This document shows positions 8,703 to 15,571 of a DNA stretch of 64,000 nucleotides, one piece after another. The stretch is from Bacteroides mediterraneensis (GTDB lineage Bacteria; Bacteroidota; Bacteroidia; Bacteroidales; Bacteroidaceae). The translations under genes and the position numbers were made by a program. The DNA is taken from positions 1 through 64,000 of the forward strand of contig NZ_JACJKA010000002.1 of assembly GCF_016900355.1 (NCBI RefSeq), in the 5' to 3' direction. The notes beneath the pieces were generated by a model. The model worked only from the letters and a program-made list of their open reading frames with translations, did no database searches and was not told the DNA's origin. How positions within the stretch are numbered: the stretch's first letter is position 1; every line of letters begins with the position of its first letter.

Positions 8703-9167
8703 TCACAGTTTTCTCCACTGCTCGAAGTCTTCCGAGTAGATTTCAAGATGCTGCCGGGCGATGTTTTCAAGCAGTCCTGAAACGCTCATTTTACGTCCTC
8801 CCAACCTGCGGACAAACTCGTCCAGCCTGTCACGTACCTCACCGCTAACAAACACGGGCTTACGGTCTTCGATTCTCGGGACCTGAAGAAAGGCTTTCCT
8901 ATATCCCTCCAGAGAAAGTTTTCTCTGCCTGCTGCTTATACGTCGCTGAAATGCGGAAACAGCTTCCTCTTTTCCAGTTGATGGTTGTTGGAACTCGGAT
9001 GTGGTGTCGGTCTGTTCTACCGTTCCTTCTGACTTCTCTTTTCCGGTATCATTCAAGGATAATTCACGGGCTGTTTCAATACTGCCATCTGACGGGAGTA
9101 TGAGTGACATGTCCGTACCTGTCATGGTCTCCCATTCTTCTTTGGTCAATTTCTTTTTTGTTGCCAT
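8703..9167 (-). CDS. DUF3408 domain-containing protein
   Basis: 154 residues. The first ~75 are polar and low-complexity; the C-terminal half (VFVSGEVRDRLDEFVRRLGGRKMSVSG, then ENIARQHLEIYSEDFEQW) is the DUF3408 pattern found next to mobilization and transfer genes in Bacteroides integrative elements. The fold resembles a ribbon-helix-helix DNA-binding unit and could act in segregation, oriT binding or regulation, but no function is established that I can name. It is transcribed in the same direction as mobC, on the other side of the candidate oriT. Confidence 0.8.
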   Translation of the reverse strand: MATKKKLTKEEWETMTGTDMSLILPSDGSIETARELSLNDTGKEKSEGTVEQTDTTSEFQQPSTGKEEAVSAFQRRISSRQRKLSLEGYRKAFLQVPRIEDRKPVFVSGEVRDRLDEFVRRLGGRKMSVSGLLENIARQHLEIYSEDFEQWRKL

Positions 9168-9629
9168 ACATTTTTGATTTTAATCGGTTTACTCACTGGT
9201 CTCGGTGCGCACCTTGACTCATTGTCGTGAGCAAAGGAAATGTGTATAGTGAACAGAATCAAGCAAATGGAGATACCGTGGCAATTATGTTACCCTATGC
9301 ACAATATCGATTGGGCGATCGGTGCTGCCTGCCTTGATTTGCCGGAGTGATTTCTCCATGCCGGATTATTCAAGCGGATTCCGTTTATAAAGGAAGCTCA
9401 TTGTATGCAGTTGATATGTAACATGATGTCATTCCTGGCAACGCATCGTCACCGGTCTGAAAATCCATTGTAATGTGATTCCTACTGCTTTTATTTGCAG
9501 TGGGAACAGAAAAAACGGTCATATTTCCTGTTGAAAATAATACGACGAGACATGATGGAATATCAGCTGTAAAAGAACTGTTCTGTTCCAGATTTTTGAA
9601 TATATGTTTAACTGAAAATAAAGAAGACA
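9168..9629. other. Intergenic region between divergent DUF3408 and HTH genes
   Basis: About 460 bp between divergently transcribed genes, so it should hold promoters for both sides. I found no strong TAnnTTTG match with a properly spaced -33 element, and no long reading frame that looks real. A loose palindrome around 9298-9325 is the only other structure noticed. Confidence 0.3.
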
Positions 9630-9941
9630 ATGGAAATCATCAGCTTTGAAAAAAGGACTTTCGAGGAGATTGCCGCCAAGCTGGATCGCTTCGTGCAGCG
9701 GGTGGAAAGTCTGTGCCGTGAACACGGTGGGAAGGAAACAGGTGAATGGATGGACAACCACGATGTCTGCCGCAGGTTGCGTATCAGTCCTAGAACCTTG
9801 CAGACTCTGAGGGATAACGGAACGTTGGCCTTTACAAAAATCGGAAACCGGACTTATTACCGTCCTGACGATGTAGAGCGTGTGGTCGGAAATGTGGAGG
9901 AGAAACGTAAGGAAGCCCGTTGGAAAGGCAAGACCATTTGA
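9630..9941 (+). CDS. Helix-turn-helix (excisionase/MerR-like) protein 1
   Basis: 103 residues. An N-terminal helix (EEIAAKLDRFVQRVESLC) precedes a winged HTH: DVCRRLRISPRTLQTLRDNG (about 46-65), then TKIGNRTYYRPDDVERVV. This is the helix-turn-helix domain 17/excisionase fold of short DNA-binding proteins in Bacteroides conjugative and mobilizable elements, which regulate excision or mobilization genes. It is followed 41 bp later by a paralogue in the same direction. Which genes it controls is not visible. Confidence 0.8.
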   Translation: MEIISFEKRTFEEIAAKLDRFVQRVESLCREHGGKETGEWMDNHDVCRRLRISPRTLQTLRDNGTLAFTKIGNRTYYRPDDVERVVGNVEEKRKEARWKGKTI

Positions 9942-9982
9942 ACGAGTTTCAAGAATAATGTATAACCCAATATCAAACGCGT

Positions 9983-10288
9983 ATGAGTAATGAAATCAGA
10001 GAAAAGGACCACGAGTGGGTAAAGGCATTCCACTCGAATTTCGACAGGATGTTGGCCATGCTCGAAAAGTTGTTGGAAAAACGGCAACCGTCTGCTTATA
10101 GCGATGAACTGCTGACGGACAAGGAAGTGGCATACCTGCTGAAAGTAAGCCGAAGAACCTTGCAAGACTACCGAAACAACGGTATTCTGCCCTATACCCA
10201 AGTGGGCGGCAAGATTCTCTACCGGGCTTCCGACATAGAAAAGACACTGATGAAAGGGTACAAGGAAGCGTACCGACTTAATGAATAA
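9983..10288 (+). CDS. Helix-turn-helix (excisionase/MerR-like) protein 2
   Basis: 101 residues, a paralogue of the preceding gene. It has the same plan: an N-terminal helical region (HSNFDRMLAMLEKLLEK), then LLTDKEVAYLLKVSRRTLQDYRNNG (about 43-67) and YTQVGGKILYRASDIEKTL. The conserved (S/P)RTLQ recognition helix and a wing carrying YR are typical of excisionase-like factors in Bacteroidales elements. The pair is probably cotranscribed and ends at the hairpin at 10307-10347. Confidence 0.8.
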   Translation: MSNEIREKDHEWVKAFHSNFDRMLAMLEKLLEKRQPSAYSDELLTDKEVAYLLKVSRRTLQDYRNNGILPYTQVGGKILYRASDIEKTLMKGYKEAYRLNE

Positions 10289-10306
10289 AAACGGTACACT
10301 CTATTG

Positions 10307-10355
10307 GAATCTGTATCACTTATCAAACATGTGGGTGATGCAGATTCTATTTGTT
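10307..10355 (+). terminator. Hairpin terminator after the HTH pair
   Basis: GAATCTGTATCAC (10307-10319) pairs with GTGATGCAGATTC (10335-10347) with one mismatch and a 15-nt loop, followed by the T-rich TATTTGTTTT. Position and shape suit a terminator for the two HTH genes. Confidence 0.55.
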
Positions 10356-10365
10356 TTATTGAAAT

Positions 10366-10420
10366 AAGTAGGGAGAAATGCAAATAAAGTGGGGAGAAAA
10401 AGATTAAAAGTAGGGAGAAA
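10366..10420. repeat. Three 21-bp-spaced direct repeats (iteron-like)
   Basis: AAGTAGGGAGAAA occurs at 10366-10378, as AAGTGGGGAGAAA at 10387-10399 and again at 10408-10420. The starts are exactly 21 bp apart, two helical turns, so a protein would see all three on the same face. They lie between the HTH genes and the abiE operon. They could be sites for one of the HTH proteins, an integrase/excisionase or a replication-like protein; the sequence does not decide. Confidence 0.75.
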
Positions 10421-10513
10421 GATTCTCGAAAAGCGGCTTGATGTTGATTCCAAGATAAACAATATGGCACAAAGAGACGTACACACTATAAGTGTTTTAT
10501 GTAAACATAACTT

Positions 10514-10580
10514 TAAGAGTTGTTTTTATTTGGTATAACTATATTACAGGTATATAATTATTGAATAAAAGCAACTCTTA
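10514..10580. promoter_or_regulatory. abiE operator: Probable AbiEi operator (17-bp inverted repeat)
   Basis: TAAGAGTTGTTTTTATT (10514-10530) is repeated in inverse orientation at 10564-10580 with one mismatch. The right arm touches the -33 element of the abiE promoter. AbiEi antitoxins are known to repress their own operon by binding paired inverted repeats and bending DNA, so this is most simply the autoregulatory operator. Confidence 0.7.
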
Positions 10581-10612
10581 TTGCGTGATAACTGGAAATT
10601 ATGCTATCTTTG
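10581..10612 (+). promoter_or_regulatory. Promoter of the abiE operon
   Basis: TTG at 10581-10583 and TATCTTTG at 10605-10612 are spaced 21 bp, a good Bacteroidetes promoter 29 bp upstream of the abiEi ATG at 10642. Confidence 0.7.
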
Positions 10613-10641
10613 TAGTTGAATATAAGAGCTTATAATAAACT

Positions 10642-11406
10642 ATGAGTATAGAATCGGCTAATAAAATAGATCTTCTGCTACGAATGGGGACAAAAAACGG
10701 CCTTTACTTTTCAGAATGGCTGAAAAAAAACGGATATTCGGATCAGCTGATAAGCAAATATAGGCAATCAGGATGGTTGACTTCATTGGCAAAAGGTGTT
10801 GTATATCGAACTGGTGATAAGTTATCCGCGTATGCCGCTGTGTCATGTTATAATAACCAACTGAACAGGCAACTGCGTGTGGCAGCCCATTCCGCTTTGG
10901 AATTGTTTGGGTTCAACCACTATGTCCCGATGGGAAAACCAGTTCTGATGGTGGCATATTCAGGGATAAGTATTCCCAAATGGATGAATGCCGATTATTT
11001 TGACAGAACAATAAAACCGTTTGAAACGAATATGTTTACCACAATTCAGACTTCGACTGTTAAAGTGGAAGGAGTAAACCTACTTGTCTCTTCTCCGGAA
11101 CAGGCTTTCATGGAATGCATGTTGCTTGCCCCCGACCGATATGGCTATATGGATTTATATTATATTATGGAACAGCTGACGTCACTTCGTGCAGATGTTG
11201 TTCAGACCCTGCTGGAAACAATAAAAAATCTACGAGTAAAGCGTATGTTCCTTTATATGGCTGAGAAAGCCGGTCACTATTGGTTCGAAATGCTGGACAT
11301 GGTGAAAATAGACATAGGAACATCCAAATTGCAACTGGTGGAAAACGGTATATATATAAGTAAGTATAAAATAACTGTGCCTAAAGAATTGTTTGATTAT
11401 GAATGA
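10642..11406 (+). CDS. abiEi: AbiEi-type antitoxin (type IV toxin-antitoxin)
   Basis: 254 residues. An N-terminal winged-helix region (about 15-60: FSEWLKKNGYSDQLISKYRQSGWL, then LAKGVVYRTGD) is followed by the AbiEi C-terminal domain, including the SPEQAFMECMLLAPDRYGYMDLYY region near 152-175. In this family the antitoxin neutralises the nucleotidyltransferase AbiEii without stable binding and represses the operon. It overlaps the downstream toxin gene by a few codons and has an inverted-repeat operator upstream. It probably stabilises the element and may give abortive infection against phage. Confidence 0.85.
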   Translation: MSIESANKIDLLLRMGTKNGLYFSEWLKKNGYSDQLISKYRQSGWLTSLAKGVVYRTGDKLSAYAAVSCYNNQLNRQLRVAAHSALELFGFNHYVPMGKPVLMVAYSGISIPKWMNADYFDRTIKPFETNMFTTIQTSTVKVEGVNLLVSSPEQAFMECMLLAPDRYGYMDLYYIMEQLTSLRADVVQTLLETIKNLRVKRMFLYMAEKAGHYWFEMLDMVKIDIGTSKLQLVENGIYISKYKITVPKELFDYE

Positions 11407-12307
11407 ACTATATAAAAAACAGGTGGCACTGTTGATACGTATTATGCCCTCTGTTTATCGTATCAAGGATTTTGCCGTACATGGCGGTACGGCCATAAAC
11501 CTCTTTCACAAGAATATGCCTCGCTATTCGGTTGACATTGACCTGACATATATTCCTGTGCAAGGAAGGGAGGAAAGTCTCAAAACTATAAAAAGCCATC
11601 TTGAAACGCTGAAAGGATATATCGAGAAATCCATACCCGGAATCAAGGTTATTCCCAAATATGATGTATGGAAATTGCAGTGTACATTGAATGGTGCAAC
11701 TGTAAAAATAGAAGTGAATGGTACTAAAAGGGGCATTATAGGAAGTACAGAGGAGAGAATGCTTTGCGAGAGATCCCAACAGGAATTCAGTATGGCATGT
11801 AAAGCCCGCACTGTGTCATATTCCCAATTATATGGAGGTAAGATTGCGGCTGCATTAAGTCGTCAGCATCCCAGAGATTTGTTTGACTGTAAATACATGG
11901 ATTTGTCTTCATTTGATGATGTCAAAGCCGGTTTTATTCTTTGTTTGCTCGGCAGTGATAAACCGATAATAGAGTCTTTGCAGCCGAACCCGATTGATCA
12001 AAGTGAAGCTCTTGAAAAACAGTTTAAAGGAATGTCTGATGTAGAGTTCAACTATTCAGATTATGAAGAAGCGCGGAAAAATCTGATCGCTTTAGTCAAT
12101 GACGCTTTAACCGATACAGACAGGGAGTTCTTACTATCCTTTGAGGATGGTACACCTGACTGGAGTAAATGCTGTGCTGGAGATCTGAGCGGATATCCAT
12201 CCGTAAAATGGAAACTTCAGAATATTGCAAAATTGAAAAAGGAGAATCTGGAGAAACACCGTCTTGGCATAGATAAGTTACGACAATTCTTTGAGAGTAC
12301 AAAGTAA
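11393..12307 (+). CDS. abiEii: AbiEii-type nucleotidyltransferase toxin
   Basis: 304 residues, or 302 from the second ATG at 11399. The nucleotidyltransferase core is plain: HGGTAINLF (about 30-38), then RYSVDIDLTY (45-54) with the catalytic DxD, then VKIEVNGTKRG with the third acidic residue (about 104-110) and YGGKIAAALSRQHPRDLFD (about 146-164). AbiEii/AbiGii toxins transfer nucleotides to tRNA or other targets and stop growth. The start lies inside the end of abiEi, as in other abiE operons, giving coupled translation. The gene looks intact. Confidence 0.88.
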   Translation: MIMNELYKKQVALLIRIMPSVYRIKDFAVHGGTAINLFHKNMPRYSVDIDLTYIPVQGREESLKTIKSHLETLKGYIEKSIPGIKVIPKYDVWKLQCTLNGATVKIEVNGTKRGIIGSTEERMLCERSQQEFSMACKARTVSYSQLYGGKIAAALSRQHPRDLFDCKYMDLSSFDDVKAGFILCLLGSDKPIIESLQPNPIDQSEALEKQFKGMSDVEFNYSDYEEARKNLIALVNDALTDTDREFLLSFEDGTPDWSKCCAGDLSGYPSVKWKLQNIAKLKKENLEKHRLGIDKLRQFFESTK

Positions 12308-12493
12308 CAATAACTTTTCTGGAGGGAGCGCAGTTTATCGCCTGCCCATTTTATTGTGTTTCTAAAAAAATATCCTTCTTTAAGTGATGAGAACAGCATA
12401 TAGAATCGGACGTGATTTAATTTCCATCTATATGCTGTTTTATTTTCTGACTTTTCCGTCAGTCGCTTGTTTCCGCTGCCGTCGGCGTTCATT

Positions 12494-12604
12494 GTACAGA
12501 CGTGAAAGGGAAAAGGTTTTCGGGCTGAATACGCTCTGAAGGAGGAAGATTCTGCCCGAAACAGCATAGCCGCCAGACCTTTTCGCTTTCAAGAGAGTCT
12601 GTAC
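12494..12604. repeat. Nested imperfect inverted repeat in a 457-bp gene-free stretch
   Basis: The stretch 12308-12764 holds no convincing gene. Within it, GTACAGAC plus a GAAAG-GAAAAGG run (12494-12515) is mirrored by CCTTTTC-CTTTC plus GTCTGTAC (12579-12604), and inside these GTTTTCGGGC is mirrored by GCCCGAAAC (about 12516-12524 and 12554-12562). The result is a long cruciform or RNA hairpin. It lies between the 3' ends of abiEii and the integrase gene, so it might be a two-way terminator, a structured RNA or a site used in element processing. Confidence 0.5.
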
Positions 12605-12764
12605 TAACTTCTATGGACGGCGAGGAAATAGGCGACTGATGGGTATTTCTCTTGATTCGGAGATTTGTCTGGTATTCATGCGGATAATTAACCGCAGAAT
12701 TTGCGGCTTATTATCCGTATGATAGAATGATTCAACATTATTTCTGAATTGTTTGAATGGGTTG

Positions 12765-14006
12765 CTATAAACGAGAAAGATTGCCTGAAAGTACATCCCT
12801 TACATTGTTCATATCTTTTAGAATGGAACTGTCGAGTACCCTTGCATAGTGCTGTGTCATCTTGATATTGGAGTGACCGAGCATTTTGGCTACATTCTCA
12901 ATACTTACCCCATTGGCCAAACAGACAGATGTAGCATACGAGTGACGGGCAGTGTGTGTGGTCAGGTTCTTCTTTATCTGGCACAAGTCGGCAATCTCTT
13001 TCAGGTAGCTGTTCATCTTCTGATTGCAGGGAACAGGCAGCAATACTCCTTTCTTTTTGCAGGCAGGATAATCTGCATATTTTCTCAGGATTTCCAAAGG
13101 AATATCCAGCAGCGGAATATTACACATGTTCTTTGTTTTCTGACGTGGCTTCCTGATCCACAGATTTCCGTTGTTGTCTTTTACGATATGCTCAGGAGAA
13201 AGTTGTTGTACGTCAATGAAAGCCAGACCGGTAAAGGCGGCGAAAATAAAAACATCACGGACTACGGTGATTCGCTCCAGAGGAAACTCCTTGTGGTAGA
13301 TGGTCAGCAGTTCATCCATGCTAAGAAACTCACGGATTACTTCTTTTTCGTGGAATTTGATACCGATAAACGGGTCTTTGGCTATCCATTCATTGGCCAG
13401 TGCCAGATTGGTAATCTTCTTCAGACATTTCATATAACGGATGACGGTATTCTGCTGACATTCCTTTTCCGTCTTCAGATAAAATTCAAAGGCACGTACC
13501 AGCTCACCGTTGACTTCCGCCAGCGGCAGATCATCCTTTCCGTATTTCTGTCTGATAAGTTCGGCAAGATAGCGTTTGCAGCTTTCATAACGGCGAACGG
13601 TAATCAGGGCATAGTCTTTACCGACCAGGGCACGGCATTGGTCATTGTGCTCCTGCATGGTACTGATGAGGGTGCGTACCGCTTCCGGTTCTTTGTCCTG
13701 TCCGAAAAATATTTCCTGTAACAGACGTGCCGTTATAGGCTGGTTCTGTTCTTCCAGCTCACAAAAAATCTGATGTAACTTGATTTTCGCATTTTCGATG
13801 TAGGCATTCAGGTCGCATGATTTGCGGCTTTTGCCTCTGGCAGATTCCTTTGCCTGACTCCAGAGAGACGGGTCAATGCTCTTGCGGATGTTGTTTTCAA
13901 CTCGCGTACCATCTACTGTGATACGCATACAAACGGATGCTTCTCCGTTTTTCAGCAGCTTGGTCTTCTTCAAGAAGAAAAGCACATTGAATGAACTTCT
14001 TTTCAT
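12765..14006 (-). CDS. Tyrosine integrase of the Bacteroides conjugative-transposon type
   Basis: About 413 residues from MKRSSFNVLFFLKKTKLLKNG, the family's usual start; a further ATG at 14033 would add 9 residues. There is an Arm-binding domain (~1-95), a SAM-like core-binding domain (~100-210) and a catalytic domain with HTARHSYAT (HxxRH) and LGHSNIKMTQHYARV (H and nucleophilic Tyr). The first catalytic Arg is missing: TGLAFIDV has Ala in its place, as also known for IntDOT-like enzymes. It integrates and excises the element by recombination between attachment sites. The gene lies 245 bp from the 3' end of tRNA-Phe, with repeated arm-type sites between, so that tRNA is the likely target. 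Confidence 0.93.
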   Translation of the reverse strand: MKRSSFNVLFFLKKTKLLKNGEASVCMRITVDGTRVENNIRKSIDPSLWSQAKESARGKSRKSCDLNAYIENAKIKLHQIFCELEEQNQPITARLLQEIFFGQDKEPEAVRTLISTMQEHNDQCRALVGKDYALITVRRYESCKRYLAELIRQKYGKDDLPLAEVNGELVRAFEFYLKTEKECQQNTVIRYMKCLKKITNLALANEWIAKDPFIGIKFHEKEVIREFLSMDELLTIYHKEFPLERITVVRDVFIFAAFTGLAFIDVQQLSPEHIVKDNNGNLWIRKPRQKTKNMCNIPLLDIPLEILRKYADYPACKKKGVLLPVPCNQKMNSYLKEIADLCQIKKNLTTHTARHSYATSVCLANGVSIENVAKMLGHSNIKMTQHYARVLDSSILKDMNNVRDVLSGNLSRL

Positions 14007-14114
14007 TTTTCCTACAGTTTTTAGTTTATACAAAAGTAGGAAACCGTCCCCGTTTTCTTGCTATGCAAAATATTGACAATCAGTGAAAAAGAGCCTAATT
14101 CGGTGAAGATTTTT

Positions 14115-14147
14115 GCTCCACCTTTTATCTCCACCTTTTGCTCCACC
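14115..14147. repeat. Integrase arm-type sites (three CTCCACC repeats)
   Basis: GCTCCACC (14115-14122), TCTCCACC (14128-14135) and GCTCCACC (14140-14147) recur at 12-13 bp spacing between the integrase gene and tRNA-Phe. Short direct repeats beside an int gene at an element end are typical arm-binding sites of tyrosine integrases. This places the element end to their right, near the tRNA. Confidence 0.55.
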
Positions 14148-14193
14148 TCGAACGGTAATATTTTGCCGTTTTTTGCGTGCCGGGGGAAAACAA

Positions 14194-14226
14194 AAAATCC
14201 TGATTTCGCTTGGAAATCAGGATTTT
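14194..14226 (-). terminator. Terminator after tRNA-Phe
   Basis: A perfect 14-bp stem, AAAATCCTGATTTC with its complement at 14213-14226 and a 5-nt loop, is followed on the minus strand by TTTTTTG. It lies 25 bp past the tRNA 3' end. Confidence 0.75.
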
Positions 14227-14250
14227 ACTCTCTTTTGCTTTTCTTCAAAG

Positions 14251-14323
14251 TGGTGCCACCAGGAATCGAACCGGGGACACAAGGATTTTCAGTCCTTTGC
14301 TCTACCATCTGAGCTATGGCACC
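14251..14323 (-). tRNA. tRNA-Phe (GAA), element-proximal copy
   Basis: The minus strand folds into a 73-nt cloverleaf: acceptor GGTGCCA/TGGCACC, D arm GCTC/GAGC, anticodon arm AAGGA-CTGAAAA-TCCTT (anticodon GAA), T loop TTCGATT, discriminator A and no encoded CCA. The T stem CCCGG/CCTGG has a C-T mismatch in its middle. The 3' end faces the mobile element and its integrase, the orientation expected if this tRNA is the attachment site. Bacteroides mobilizable units such as NBU1 are known to use tRNA 3' ends. Confidence 0.95.
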
Positions 14324-14344
14324 ATTGTTTCTTGTTTGCGGTTG

Positions 14345-14375
14345 CAAAGGTACGTAAACTTTTGGAACCTGCAAA
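14345..14375 (-). promoter_or_regulatory. Promoter of tRNA-Phe
   Basis: On the minus strand TTTG (14372-14375), 19 bp, then TACCTTTG (14345-14352): a full consensus promoter 21 bp upstream of the tRNA. Confidence 0.8.
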
Positions 14376-14450
14376 TATTTTAGCTGAAAAAATGCGGTTT
14401 TTGTGTAAAAAGAGGCCTTTTGGGCATAAAATACATGGATAATGTCATAA

Positions 14451-14506
14451 AAAGGCCTTCCTTCTGGGCCCGAGATGAGCGGGAAAGTCCAAAAAGGAAG
14501 GTCTTT
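14451..14506 (-). terminator. Terminator of the sppA-lpxK-PNP-thiL operon
   Basis: AAAGGCCTTCCTT (14451-14463) and AAGGAAGGTCTTT (14494-14506) form a long stem with one mismatch just downstream of the thiL stop, followed on the minus strand by a short T run. An inner GC-rich inverted stretch strengthens the hairpin. Confidence 0.65.
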
Positions 14507-14526
14507 CATTCTGATTATAGGAGGCT

Positions 14527-15564
14527 TTATCCTTTCAATGGATTCCAGCCCTGTGCTTTCAGTTCCAGCTCGTTGCCGTCGCGGGTGACCAGTGCACAGC
14601 CCAGTTCAGGTTTGGTAATGTGACCGATGATCTTGACATCCTTCATCTGGGCTACAGTTTCATGTGCTGTCAGCGGTACGGTGAAAAGCAGTTCGTAGTC
14701 CTCGCCGCCGTTCAGGGCACAGGTACTCAGGTTCATGTTGAACTCTTCGGCCATGACCGCTGTCTGGTAGTCGATGGGGATACGTTCCTCATAGACCCGG
14801 CAACCTACGTGGCTCTGTGAGCAGATGTGCATTAGTTCGGACGACAGGCCGTCGGAGATGTCCATCATGGCGGTCGGTTGCAGTCCGGCTTTGGCCAGGC
14901 TTTCTACGATGTCTTTGCGGGCTTCCGGTTTCAGGAAGCGTTCCAGCAGGTATTCCTTTCCGGCAAAGTCGGGCTGTACGTCCTTTTCGCCTTGGAACAC
15001 GGCTTTTTCGCGTTCCATCAGCTGCAGACCCATGTAGGCGGCTCCCAAATCACCCGATACACAGATGAGGTCGGTTTCCTTGGCACCGTTGCGGTAAACC
15101 ACCTTGTCCTTGTTGGCTTCCCCGATGCAGGTGATGGAGATGGCCAGTCCCGTGACGGAAGAGGTGGTGTCACCTCCCACAAGATCTACGTGATACTGTT
15201 CGCAGGCCAGACGCAGGCCGTCGTAGAAGTCCTCCAGGTCTTCGATGCAGAAACGCTTGGAGACAGCCAGTGAGACGGTAATCTGTTTCGGTGTACCGTT
15301 CATGGCGTAGATGTCGGAGAAGTTCACCATGGCCGATTTATATCCCAGGTGTTTCAGCGGGGTATAGACCAGGTCAAAGTGTACACCTTCCATCAGCAGG
15401 TCGGTGGTGACCAGTACCTGTTTGCCGGGAAACTCCAGTACGGCGGCATCGTCGCCTACACCGTATTTCGTTTCCGGATTTTGCAGTTTGATGTTCTGGG
15501 TGAGGTGCTTGATGAGGCCGAATTCACCCAGTGTGGAGATTTCAGTTCTGTTTCCTTCGTGCAT
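14527..15564 (-). CDS. thiL: Thiamine-monophosphate kinase
   Basis: 345 residues, the normal length. ThiL phosphorylates thiamine monophosphate with ATP to the active cofactor thiamine diphosphate. The PurM/AIRS-like fold is shown by the N-terminal GVGDDAAVL (about 36-44), TTDLLMEGVHF, the glycine-rich LVGGDTTSS, MMDISDGLSSEL and the C-terminal NGGEDYELLFTV. It is the last gene of a leftward run sppA-lpxK-purine nucleoside phosphorylase-thiL, 7 bp after the upstream stop, and a terminator follows. The cofactor is needed by the 2-oxoacid:ferredoxin oxidoreductase encoded divergently nearby. Confidence 0.96.
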   Translation of the reverse strand: MHEGNRTEISTLGEFGLIKHLTQNIKLQNPETKYGVGDDAAVLEFPGKQVLVTTDLLMEGVHFDLVYTPLKHLGYKSAMVNFSDIYAMNGTPKQITVSLAVSKRFCIEDLEDFYDGLRLACEQYHVDLVGGDTTSSVTGLAISITCIGEANKDKVVYRNGAKETDLICVSGDLGAAYMGLQLMEREKAVFQGEKDVQPDFAGKEYLLERFLKPEARKDIVESLAKAGLQPTAMMDISDGLSSELMHICSQSHVGCRVYEERIPIDYQTAVMAEEFNMNLSTCALNGGEDYELLFTVPLTAHETVAQMKDVKIIGHITKPELGCALVTRDGNELELKAQGWNPLKG

Positions 15565-15571
15565 AGTATTT

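Noticed and set aside
12849..13721. 290-codon plus-strand frame opposite the integrase
   Set aside because: A mirror of conserved integrase codons; no recognisable domain.
14344..14353. Minus-strand GTACCTTTGC matches the CTnDOT-type att core GTANNTTTGC
   Set aside because: It is the -7 element of the tRNA-Phe promoter, with a TTTG 19 bp upstream; the integrase and arm sites lie on the other side of the tRNA.
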